From assembly GCA_027575765.1 (NCBI GenBank), contig JANBPT010000511.1, positions 1 to 32,900 of the forward strand: a stretch of 32,900 bases of DNA. Reading direction: 5' to 3'. Source of the DNA: Tieghemiomyces parasiticus (lineage: Eukaryota; Kickxellomycota; Dimargaritomycetes; Dimargaritales; Dimargaritaceae). The translations under genes were made by a program, and so were the position numbers. The notes under the pieces were generated by a model. That model saw nothing but the letters and a program-made list of their open reading frames with translations, searched no databases and was not told where the DNA came from. Each line of letters opens with the position of its first letter. Within the stretch, counting starts at the first letter, position 1. Shown piece by piece: positions 1-8,960 of the stretch.

Positions 1-508
1 GCCTACAATATCCGGCACATGTATGGCCTTGAGGGCAAGCGTACTAACTACAGCCCCTACAGGTAAGCTACGGACCTAACCCTCACGGGTGAGAGATTTA
101 GTGAGCACAACGTTCCTCTACAGGTGAACCACCCTAATTTAACCCGATAAACCACCCCCAACCGTATTTATCGTCTCTCAACGTTGCTCACTTCCCGCTC
201 CTCCCAGCTGCAACAAAATCATCACTAGTAACCACCCTGGCCCGGGCGACAATCACGGCTGCCCCTTCCGCCACTTCTCCAAGGAACAGCTAATCACCAG
301 CCTACAACAACAGAAGCTGGGCGAGGAAGACATTGGCAGCATAACGGAGCTGTCAGACCAAGGCCACTGCCAGTTGGCTTGCACCCGACACTTTGAGATT
401 ACCCATCGGGCACGACTGCCCACCACGGGTGCTTCCATCGCTGTGGAGCGTATTATTCATCCGAACCAGTACTACGACCAGAGTGTGGCCTTGGTGACCA
501 AAGAATAG
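1..508 (+). CDS. PRI2: DNA primase large subunit, C-terminal part (5' end outside window)
   Basis: This is the 3' end of the large (regulatory) primase subunit, which works with the small catalytic subunit and DNA polymerase alpha to make RNA primers in the nucleus. Two exons are visible: 1-62 and 208-508, joined across a GT-AG intron. Exon 1 reads AYNIRHMYGLEGKR and then TNYSPY. The intron splits a Ser codon, and exon 2 continues CNKII, GDNHGCPFRHF, CQLACTRHFE and HPNQYYDQ before a TAG stop at 506-508. This order is the signature of the PRI2 iron-sulphur domain. The visible cysteines (codon at 209-211, the GCPF Cys, and the Cys of LACTRHF) correspond to the last three of the four 4Fe-4S ligands; the first must lie upstream of the window. 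The protein ends soon after HPNQYY, without the long tail seen in vertebrates. The family call is secure; the exact splice junction is inferred from homology and consensus. Confidence 0.95.
63..207 (+). other. Spliceosomal intron in PRI2 (145 bases)
   Basis: The donor is AG|GTAAGC at 63 and the acceptor is CTCCCAG ending at 207, preceded by a pyrimidine-rich stretch from about 189. Removing it joins AG to C to make a Ser codon directly before the Fe-S Cys codon, restoring the PRI2 protein with no gap. Possible branch sites are TCTCAAC near 176-182 and TGCTCAC near 185-191. It is the only intron I can support in the window. Confidence 0.9.
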
Positions 509-795
509 GACGGAAGTATGCTGCCGTCAGTTGCTGCCTGTGGTAAAGGAATCGATGTAGGGCGGCATGCTCGCAACGGTAGCCCCGGGGCCTCCTCCCT
601 TCGCTCCCACCCTGTCTCCTGCTCGCCACCTTCCCAACTGGTAGCCACCGAGCTCTCTATTAGTCAGCGCCCGATCGATAGTTTTCCATTGCCTACCAGT
701 CGCCCTACTCGGTCATAGCAAGCCGTGGCGCGCGTCATCGGCTAATATGATCTCGGTCGGCAGATTTGGGACAGCTCGGCTATCTAGTGTAACTT

Positions 796-801
796 AATAA
801 A
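796..801 (+). terminator. Candidate poly(A) signal for PRI2
   Basis: A perfect AATAAA lies about 290 bases after the PRI2 stop, in an AT-rich pocket. It is the first such hexamer downstream on that strand that I noticed. Fungal 3' ends often lack a strict hexamer, so this is only a plausible site. Confidence 0.35.
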
Positions 802-3800
802 TCTTAGAACCGGGGAGGCGGATAGGGGTAAGGCAACCCTGGCCTGTGCCCTGTCGTATTGTTCACCAGTATCTCGTCGGGCGCACAATATCGTGGCACC
901 TCGGCAAGGAAGATCTGGGCCTAGTCCGACGCCATCGGGTCACCTGACCGACCACCAACCTATCCGAACCTCTCCCTTGAGCCAGACGAGTTCTCTATCT
1001 ATCTGGCGGTATCGCGATCTAAGGCGCGGCATTGGAACATGTGTGTACAAGCGGAACTAACTAGGCGAGGTCTCGCCATCCGGCAGCTTCGCGCCTCTTT
1101 TCCCTCTTCGGCTCGGGGTGGGCCCGGGCCAAGTGGCGTAAAGAGGCAGGTCGGGCCTCTGCCGCCGTTCGCCGCCTCGGCCTCAAGACGGCCATATCGG
1201 TCGATTTGAGAATCTTGATATACTTCCGCCCTTGTGTAGCCTGTACCACATCCCTCTTCTACTCCTTTACATCCTCGTATCGCTACCATGATTAGCGACC
1301 CGGTCGAACGGTGACCTCTTACACCCACCTTCCCCCCCCCCCCAGTTCATCGATTTTTTGATGGCGGTTTTTCATGTAGGATTCAAGAGACTTCCCACAA
1401 AAAAACCCCGGTGGGAAAGAGATATGCGATGCGAAGGATATCTGTGTTACTCGAGGGTGGTGGAGCATCGTCTATCCCCATCACCATCTGTCCTGCTGGG
1501 GTGGGCGGACTGACGCCAATAAAAAGTGGCAGGGTTGAAATGCGTGGTGAACAGGAGTGGTTTTCGTGGCTTTTGAGTCATCTTTTGGCCGAACCGGTAA
1601 TCCTGGCAGACTCCGCTGCCGTACAGCTTTATTACCGATCATACCGGGAGAGAGGGCATTTCTAGACCCTAATGTCAGGCTGATGGATACGCGGTTTACG
1701 AGGGTCGACTTTGGAACAGATAAACCAAGTTCAAATGTGTCAGTCGAGGACACATGTCCGTGGGAATTGTCAAACAGCAATTAGTCAAGCGCAAATTCCG
1801 CACACTATACTTAATCAAACATTCGTGCGCAAGAACTCTCTGCGCGTCCAGTGTCTCTTAAGTAAGTAAGTGAGTTGGCCATAATAAGCCATGCAAACAC
1901 ACGTTAGAATGTATGTACACTAACCCGTAGGGGAAATACTACGAACCTGGCCAGGCGATCCACCCTACTCGAAGTTGTTCAGGGAATGGGCCTCACCAGG
2001 AGCTCAATCTGAGTTTGAAGCTGGTTAGCACACCTGCAGATCGATAGCCTCGTCGGTTATTGCTGAGGGCGGACCTTAACGCCAAGTCGAATGGTGCCTC
2101 CACCTTGTGTTAAGCCTATTCTGCAACCTGCTTGCTCTTTCACCGGCGCCCACGACCTGGGTGCCTCAGACTCCCCAATATGGAGCCCGGTCATCCATTT
2201 CTGGGGGGTAGGCTTGTGGTGTGGTTCCGGCACTGGTCGCCTGGTCGCTATCAGCGTACGGAAAGGACCCGAGACCGCCGCAATACGGAGTAGTGGTACT
2301 AGTAAACCGCTCGACCAGGGTTCCTGATGTGCTTGCGCCCCGTAGCGGAAGGTGCAATCCTTCTACCGGCACTCTCTTTCCCTATCCTAGCGGCGTGCGC
2401 GTCAGGTGGGGAGGGAGTGACCATACGGCACGATGGGTGTACGTGGCGTCGGGTTTAGCGTACTGGTGCATCTTGGCCCAGACTCGGACATAATGAAAAT
2501 AAAATGAAGAAGGCAATCCCCTCCGCATCACCCGATTAAATGTGCCAACGCACGGCGCCATTTTAAGAGGTGTCCACTGCTTGGCGAAAGGAGATTGTGG
2601 GTCCACGAGTACAGCTCAAGTGGTCAGGGAGAAAAGGTAAAGTCACGCTCACCCCTTGACCTGGCCGGTGTCCAAGGCCCGACCTTAATAGGCCTGTCGC
2701 CTGACAAAGCTGCCTCTCCCTCCCCCATCACTCTAGGCTCTGGCGTGTGCAGTCTAACGGTGTAACCTTATAGACTCGACACAATGACAAATGGACGGCG
2801 CCTCCCTGCAAGGTCTCCTACGGCATCTGGTCAGCCGATGCAGCTGAAAAATAATATGTGGAGAAGGAATACGGCTGCGGCACCAGCTATGCCCCGCGAC
2901 GTACATGCCTTCGCCAGCACTACCCTCGCCAAGTGCGCCACAGCCAGTTGGGAGGCAGACGTAAAGGGGGTGGATGATTGCTAAGTCGGGCTAATCGACG
3001 GAAAGGGCAAACGTTGACTACAGTGTCTATACACTGCCCTATATACCCATTTGCCTCCCAGCTTGCTCCCGTCATCCCTGAATCAAACAAACCACCTCGT
3101 GGTGTCTTTGGTCTGTGACTAGTGTACAAACTTGGGATAACGGATCCAGCGAACTTCCGATGTGTGTATCCAGAGGAGCCGCACCCAGTCGTACTTCTTT
3201 AACATAATGCGGTCCAACTAGCCCTACCAGTTTGCCAGGTTAGCAATCGCTCCCCCTACTGCTTTACATGGATACTCTGGTTATTGTTGGCAGCGACAGG
3301 CGTGGCCAGCTCGCACCGACTAGGGTCCTAGCTAGGCACTCAATTAGCGTCTCGTCGTCATGGCTGACCGCATCTCCCGCGTCAGCCATCGTGCGTCATC
3401 GTCTCACGGCCTCACTCTGGCCCTTCCCTATCCATGCGACGCGTGGTCTTGGGCCAAGCCGCGGACCATTACCCGGTAGGGTTACACACTAGTACGCGCT
3501 CCGGACGACCATCCCCACCGCCGTCAGCCTGCTGGCCAGAGGAGTATTGTACGCCCCTTTTCTTTCGCCCGCCTACCGGTCAGTGGATGAGGGGCCCCAC
3601 GCCGCCGTGGGCCTGCGGTGGACACCCCCTATTCTCCTCGCCCTTCCTTCATGTCTATGGGCAAACCCACCGCCATAATCTTGGCAGGCGGATTGTCCCG
3701 CTCCGCCTGCCATTTTGGGGATTGATATCCGTCACTGGCGGACCATCTATATCCATTGATTCCTTTCAAGCTGTACCTTCTCCACTCTGGCTTGACTTCC

Positions 3801-3959
3801 CTCCCCATTCCCTTCTCGCCTCTGCTTACCTCCATTCCTTCTTCTCGGCTCTTTTGCAGACGTACCGGATAATCGACGGCGGTATTATACTATCTTTTTG
3901 TCAATTATATCTTTTATATTCATTTTGCTATGAGCCAGCGACGAACTTGTACCACTTAA

Positions 3960-5328
3960 ATTACACTCAGCCACTTTTCCTACCCTCTTTTACGCCTTGC
4001 GTCTCCCCTCCCTCCTTTGTCCTCGGCCGCCCCCTGATCCCCCTTTCTCATTCCAACCTCCGCCTCCGCCTTCTCGGCTTGGAAACGCTCGGCTATTTAA
4101 TCCCGCCCACCCGGCTCTATCGTGTTCTCCATTATCATTCGCTCTCCCCCACCTGCCTGCCCAACCCTCGCCTCTGCACCTCGACCCCTTCCTTGCATTA
4201 ACAATCGCTACATATTTATCTACCTTGCCCAACCTTATTTGCCACTCACCTCACCTGTACTCCCCACTTTCCCCCCAAAAATCCCTGCATGCGTTTTATC
4301 GCAACCATATCTTCCAGCTGTATCGCTTGGCCCTTCTCATTTACTTTCTTCTATACCGATTGTTTTACCTTTGGCAATAGTCGTACCTTTGCACTATTGA
4401 AGCGTCAAAACCTTTCCCGCACTCCCGCTGTATTGCTAGCCCGCCCCCTCACCTGCCCGACAACGTGTTCCATCCTGCGCCATTACGTCGTTGCCAAGTA
4501 ACCACGGTCGCACATATATCTGCACGTTGTAGCGACTCTTCCCCACTTCATCCTAATATCCTATTGACCAGGCCGTTTGAAGGCCGCCGCCCCATCCTGA
4601 AGTAAATAATTATCCGAGAACTCGCTTAAACCACGCCAGCAGCTCTGACATCCCCCCAACCCGCCACGTCCGTGTCGCCCCACGCAGCCGCACCCCCACC
4701 AGTCCATCCGCAACGCGATAACCGTCCAACCCTACTTCTCCCCTCGCTGCACCCACTCAGCCAAGTGCTCATTTAAGTCTGGCTACGCTGCGCCATACTC
4801 CATAGCACAGCTGACCCGGGCCCGTAGCTCCTGCGTCCGACCTCCTAGTTCTCATCCGCTGGCTCGGATATTGCAGGTATCTTGGACGCCCACGTATCAA
4901 TCGTAACAGCCCCGGTTCTCTCTAAATATCATTAGTCACCTCCCCAGCCTGCCCATTGTTGCATCTTCACCTCAAGCCCTCGCCTATTCTGCTGAGTTTA
5001 AAATTAATAATTAAGTCCCGCCCGCTTGGCTGTTCACACTCCCTCCCACTTGGTTCCTCGTCGCCCACAGCGTGTTTACGTCCTTGGTGAAATTCTATTC
5101 CCACCCCCCTCCCCACTCTTCCTATTCTCCCGATTTCCCCGAGGCCACCCGCTCTGACCTGCCGTCCCTATTACGCAACCATAGGACCCTTGTTCTGGCT
5201 TCTTTTACCTGCCGGTTATTAGGCTGCTAACCCACTGACCCAAGCATTCTAACGTTCACTCATCCCCGCCGTCTTTGCGCTAGCCTTCGTCCCGCTTTCA
5301 CCCTCAAGCATCCAATTGCAGCTCCGCC
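3960..5328 (+). promoter_or_regulatory. Pyrimidine-rich upstream tract / probable promoter and 5' leader of PEF1
   Basis: The + strand is strongly C/T-biased for about 1.3 kb before the PEF1 start codon; for example 48 of 60 bases are pyrimidines at 4021-4080. C/T-rich blocks close to the start are a known feature of many fungal promoters, but this tract is unusually long. AT-rich, TATA-like patches occur at about 4093-4099, 4603-4615 and 4997-5014, so several transcription starts are possible. Several upstream ATGs are present (for example 3997, 4122 and 4289), so a long leader would contain upstream ORFs. Promoter function is inferred from composition and position. Confidence 0.45.
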
Positions 5329-6825
5329 ATGACCTTCTCTTCCAGTGTGCCGGGCGAGGGGCTCATATCCTCCGCTACCAAGCGCCTCTCAGCCGCATAC
5401 AACAACCATCGCCGTCACCGGTCCAATACGCGGGGGTCCGGTCACGGCGACACCGTTGTTGACGCCTACCACTCAGCCTACCCGTCGGCTCGGCACTCGC
5501 CCCCGAACGGCGCCCTTCCTCCGCCTATCCACACAGGTCCCTTCGCCGGCCCGAGCCACTACAACCAGCAGCAGCAACACCATCACCACAACGGCAGCAC
5601 CGGCACCCTGGGTAAACAACGTCATATCCATATGGGCGTCGACCACTCCTACCACTCGTCCCCGGTCCACACCGGTAGCAACGCTTCACCTTACGGCGCC
5701 AGCCCTCTGGACCCTAGCCCCATCCCCGTACCTGGCATGGCCCCCAATGGCCACGGTGGTGGGATGGCCGTCCCGCACGCCCACCACGGTCACGGCGCCT
5801 CAACATCAGCCTACCCTCTGCCCTACGACGACCTTCAAGGGAACGGCTACGGGGGCAACCCTGCTCCCTTCGGCAGCTCGGTACCGACAGGCCTGGATTA
5901 CGAAGGAGTCCCCGTTAAACGGCACACTTCAGCGCAAATAGCTGCCCAAGGCCAGAACGCCGGCACACCCAATCGCCATGGCTACCACCATCAGAAGAAT
6001 AAGTCTTTGGGACCGATGGCTGGGTTCCCCAGCGTGCCAGTGGCGACCACCACTCTAATTAGCCACGGGGCTGGTCTCGGTGCCTCTGCTTCTTCCGGTG
6101 GTCCGCCCTACACCGGAAATGGCCATGGTCACCCCGCCGCCAACGGTGGTGGTGTCAATGGCAGCGGCCACCGCCGTGGCGGATCCTACTCGGCGGGCGT
6201 GTCACATTCCCCAGACACCGGCCCGTCGGGCCTCATGGGTAACGGCCACCACAGTCCCCCCGGCAACAGCCCCTCATCAGACCGCCAGCAGCTCCTCAAG
6301 TGGTTCCGGTCGGTCGACAAGGACCACGACGGCCACCTCACGGCTGAGGAGCTACAATCGGTCCTGCTGAACGGCGACTGGAGCAAATTCAACCTCGAAA
6401 CCGTCCACCTCCTCATGTCGCTCTTTGACCAGGACAGCTCGGGGACCATCACGTTCCCGGAATTTGAGAATCTCTGGCACTACATCACCGAGTGGCGGAC
6501 CTGTTTTGCCAAGTTTGACGACGACCAGTCGGGCACGATTAGGCCGTCGCAGTTTAAACGCGCCCTCAAGGCCTTCGGGTACGGTCTCGATGACGAGCTG
6601 GTCACCCTCACCATCCACAGGTTTGACCGCGGCCGCGTGCATACCCATCCGAGCCACCACCTTATCTCGATCGATAATTTCATCCAGGCCTGTGTTACCA
6701 TCAAGGGCGTGAGCGACGCGTTCCAGCATCTGCGCCCCGATGCGGAGGGCACCGTTCGTGTCACGTACCCGCAGCTCATCCGGCTCGCCATGCACGATAG
6801 TTCGCTTTATAGTCGGCGGCACTAA
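5329..6825 (+). CDS. PEF1: Penta-EF-hand calcium-binding protein, peflin/ALG-2 (Pef1) type, with long low-complexity N-terminus
   Basis: Single-exon gene of 498 residues. Residues 1 to about 315 are disordered and rich in Gly, His, Ser, Pro and Asn, with a QQQQHHHH run at 80-87. Residues about 318-498 form a penta-EF-hand domain, which in this family binds Ca2+ and dimerises through the fifth hand; members act in ER-to-Golgi coat regulation, membrane repair and, in yeast, polar growth. EF1 (loop 330-341, DKDHDGHLTAEE) and EF2 (367-378, DQDSSG then E378) look canonical. EF3 (397-408) ends in Q408 instead of Glu. EF4 (from D433) carries an insertion that breaks the loop, and EF5 (around 465-485) is degenerate. 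The sequence LWHYITEW between EF2 and EF3 is typical of the family. The start ATG has CCGCC before it and follows the long C/T tract. Family assignment is firm; choosing peflin over ALG-2 rests on the long N-terminus. Confidence 0.9.
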   Translation: MTFSSSVPGEGLISSATKRLSAAYNNHRRHRSNTRGSGHGDTVVDAYHSAYPSARHSPPNGALPPPIHTGPFAGPSHYNQQQQHHHHNGSTGTLGKQRHIHMGVDHSYHSSPVHTGSNASPYGASPLDPSPIPVPGMAPNGHGGGMAVPHAHHGHGASTSAYPLPYDDLQGNGYGGNPAPFGSSVPTGLDYEGVPVKRHTSAQIAAQGQNAGTPNRHGYHHQKNKSLGPMAGFPSVPVATTTLISHGAGLGASASSGGPPYTGNGHGHPAANGGGVNGSGHRRGGSYSAGVSHSPDTGPSGLMGNGHHSPPGNSPSSDRQQLLKWFRSVDKDHDGHLTAEELQSVLLNGDWSKFNLETVHLLMSLFDQDSSGTITFPEFENLWHYITEWRTCFAKFDDDQSGTIRPSQFKRALKAFGYGLDDELVTLTIHRFDRGRVHTHPSHHLISIDNFIQACVTIKGVSDAFQHLRPDAEGTVRVTYPQLIRLAMHDSSLYSRRH

Positions 6826-7251
6826 AACGAACTAGTTTCGGCCGGCCCACCTCCACCCCCTCCTCCCCACCCTGGGAGGGTAGGGAGGCTTCGCTGCCTT
6901 AACCCGATGTATTCCAAAATTTAAAAACCAAACCGATCCCGCTTTATGACAACGATTCGTTTTTCGGCCTCCAGGCTCAGCCGAAAACTAACTCGCGATC
7001 ATTTCGATCGTTCATCACGTTTTTCTTTTCATACCTCACCTCATTGCAACACTATCATGTCATGTGAATCTTTTGTTAAACTGGGAGATATTTATATATA
7101 TATATATTTCTTGTGTATTGAATATCTAATGATAGGCAGTTTTCTGGAGTCAAAAGACAAGGAAGTGACATAGAATGACTGGGTGGTACACGGTAAGTAG
7201 ACTGACAGATGATAATACATAATTGGGTGTGGTAGCGCGAAAGCCGGTACT
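6826..7251. other. Intergenic region between convergent PEF1 and ATG15
   Basis: This 426-base stretch holds the 3' ends of both neighbours. It has a C-rich patch just after the PEF1 stop, then turns AT-rich from about 6900. No AATAAA is visible on either strand, so 3'-end signals must be degenerate. I see no gene. Confidence 0.6.
7093..7106. repeat. (TA)7 microsatellite
   Basis: Seven consecutive TA dinucleotides lie in the AT-rich 3' region shared by the convergent PEF1 and ATG15 genes. It is likely length-variable between strains and may contribute to 3'-end formation on either strand. Confidence 0.85.
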
Positions 7252-8811
7252 TTAGACATACGTCCATGCCTCACAGTCGGTACAGTTGGAATCATACCGA
7301 CACGCCGGCCACTTCAGCTCGGGGTCCTGTAAAACCTCTTCGATAACCCGTTCGATCTGGTGGTTACCCAATGCCAGCCCCCAGTCCTTTTCCTTGATGG
7401 TATCGAACGTACAGGTGCGCCCCGAGTGGCACTTGGTTTCCATGGCGTACCCGCTAAAGTAACAACTGCTGGCGAACCCCTGGCATTCACCCGTGAAGAG
7501 CGGGTCAGCGTTATGGCCAAAGTGCCATACTGGGAGGTCGTCCATAGACACGGCGGGCCCTACGGGGAGGTGGAGTCGCTGGGCGGCCCGACGTTCGGGT
7601 GGGGCTTCAAAGGCCACCACGGGGTGACCGTAGGTGAGTCCCATGAGGCCGGCCAGGGACCCACCCAGTGAATGACCCACCAGCCACAGGTTAGCCCTGG
7701 GGTACTGGCTGTGGGCGTAGAGGAAGAGGTTGGCGGCGGCTTGGAAGTATAGGTCTTCCTTATCAAGACTGTCCTCGACGCATTGCTGGCCGCATTTTTG
7801 GTGGCCTTGGAAACAGTCGCATACGGTGGACCAAGAGTAGTCGACGCGGGCACAGCAGCATGAGAAAAGTCGGTTATCGTTGAGGCGGTCGCGGGCGGAA
7901 GTTTCCCAATCATTCCACCATAAGAAGGAACTGGTGCCCTTAATGGCAATGACTACGGTCGAGTTGGTGTCGTCGGCGAAGAGGTGGCCTCGGAGACCGT
8001 CCGAGCCCCAACCGAAGGAGTCGTTGCGTACCCACTGGTCTTTGCGTAAATCGTACCACAGGGCGTCCGCGGGGAGCACGTAGGCGTTGGAGGCCATCTT
8101 AGCCAGGGCTAGAACCGTGGCCGGATCATCCACGTCGGGGTGGACCAGCGGCGGGAGGCGTGGGGCAGATGGTCTACGGGCAGTGGGCTCTGTCACGGCC
8201 GCCTTGGCCAGAGAAGCGGCCGCCGGGCTACGCCAGAAGCTGGTGGCCTGGCGGGCAGCGTACACATGGTAGTGATAGCGGAAGGGCACGTTGTTGAATG
8301 CGAGGTTGGTAGCCGCTGTGGCGTAGACATCGGGGCCGCCCGCTTCATCGAGAGCGAGGGGTGTCTCGGTGGGTGATGCCAGGAGCTGTTGCCGAGCCAG
8401 ATACCGTAGAAAATCGTCGACGTGGCTGACCGGGTAGGGAATACGTGGGGCCGGGACGGCGTGCAGGCCGTACTCGCCCGCGCGCTCCGCATCGCTCTGG
8501 ACTTCGACAGCACCGGACTGGCTCGGGCTGACGGAGTGCTGGAGGAACAGGTCTGACTCGTCGTGGGCGCCGTGATACAACACCTGCTGGAGCTTGAGCC
8601 GTAAGGGCCTGGAGGACGGCGGTGGGGGACGTCGCTGCGGTGCTGTGGCCGGCCCGGTCCAAGAGGGCTGCGCATAATGGGGTGGGCAAAAGTAGGTCAA
8701 GGCCAGCCCAAGGGGCGAGAGGACGGCCGGGTCGAAGCCGCTGAGCCAGACCAGGGCCAAAAAGCCACCAGTTAGGCCGCTCAGAATGGCGATAGTGGTT
8801 GTCGTGGCCAT
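7252..8811 (-). CDS. ATG15: Autophagy-related vacuolar phospholipase/lipase Atg15
   Basis: This class 3 lipase breaks down membranes of autophagic and Cvt bodies inside the vacuole. The 519 residues are uninterrupted and nearly the same length as yeast Atg15. A hydrophobic N-terminal segment (about 7-24) fits the single signal-anchor that carries Atg15 through the multivesicular-body route. Family blocks appear in order: SNAYV (241-245), GWGSDGLRGH (267-276), VVIAIKGTS (286-294), the Cys-rich CCCARVDYSW (318-327), GHSLGG (379-384), GHNADP (432-437) and DWGLALGNHQIE (476-487). The expected catalytic triad is S381, D436 and H484; spacings of 55 and 48 residues equal those I recall for the yeast triad. 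The C-terminal CxxC (510-513) is retained. Possible N-glycosylation sites are N283-S-T and N509-C-T. The start ATG lies in GCTCATGG, with a strongly pyrimidine-rich leader on the coding strand. It converges with PEF1. Confidence 0.96.
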   Translation of the reverse strand: MATTTTIAILSGLTGGFLALVWLSGFDPAVLSPLGLALTYFCPPHYAQPSWTGPATAPQRRPPPPSSRPLRLKLQQVLYHGAHDESDLFLQHSVSPSQSGAVEVQSDAERAGEYGLHAVPAPRIPYPVSHVDDFLRYLARQQLLASPTETPLALDEAGGPDVYATAATNLAFNNVPFRYHYHVYAARQATSFWRSPAAASLAKAAVTEPTARRPSAPRLPPLVHPDVDDPATVLALAKMASNAYVLPADALWYDLRKDQWVRNDSFGWGSDGLRGHLFADDTNSTVVIAIKGTSSFLWWNDWETSARDRLNDNRLFSCCCARVDYSWSTVCDCFQGHQKCGQQCVEDSLDKEDLYFQAAANLFLYAHSQYPRANLWLVGHSLGGSLAGLMGLTYGHPVVAFEAPPERRAAQRLHLPVGPAVSMDDLPVWHFGHNADPLFTGECQGFASSCYFSGYAMETKCHSGRTCTFDTIKEKDWGLALGNHQIERVIEEVLQDPELKWPACRYDSNCTDCEAWTYV

Positions 8812-8960
8812 GAGCGGCGGCGGCGGGGGGGGTGTGGGCGTATGAATTGGTCTGTGAAACTTGAAATGGGTGGGGGCGGTGGCACGGTTCTTGAACAGTG
8901 ACGTCTACGGCTTGGTCAGGATACCCGACACCAGTGTGGGAGAAGGAGAGAGAAACGGAG
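8812..8960 (-). promoter_or_regulatory. Proximal promoter/leader of ATG15
   Basis: On the coding (minus) strand this stretch is C/T-rich, seen as G-runs on + at 8820-8840 and 8868-8882. It matches the pyrimidine-rich leaders before the other genes here. No TATA box is evident. Function is inferred from position and composition. Confidence 0.35.

Larger units (their letters stand above)
509..5328. other. Long intergenic region without a recognisable gene
   Basis: About 4.8 kb separate PRI2 from the PEF1-like gene. Open frames here are short (mostly under 110 codons), overlap on both strands and match no family I recognise. The longest, 3434-4201 on +, runs into the pyrimidine-rich tract and reads as low-complexity P/L/S/F, as expected for C/T-rich noncoding DNA. 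I looked for tRNA T-loops, U1/U2/U4/U6 and 5S rRNA signatures and transposase motifs, and saw none. A run of 12 C lies at 1332-1343. The left part (about 510-3900) has mixed composition and could include decayed repeats. The right part is described separately as a leader or promoter tract. Confidence 0.6.

Noticed and set aside
999..1328. 109-codon minus-strand frame
   Set aside because: No family resemblance, poor composition, and crossed by other frames of similar length; expected by chance.
3650..3724. Short frame starting MSMGKPTAIILAGG, resembling a nucleotidyltransferase N-terminus
   Set aside because: It meets a stop after 24 codons, has no convincing splice donor, and no matching downstream exon was found.
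3434..4201. 255-codon + strand frame
   Set aside because: It is rich in P/L/S/F, caused by the C/T-biased DNA, has no domain and no codon pattern like its neighbours, and overlaps other frames.
6586..6720. Intron considered to explain the insertion in EF-hand 4
   Set aside because: No GT-AG pair with flanking consensus removes the inserted codons in frame.
7360..7671. 103-codon + frame inside ATG15, and other opposite-strand frames at 7880-8376
   Set aside because: Shadows of the ATG15 coding sequence, whose frame carries all the conserved lipase motifs.
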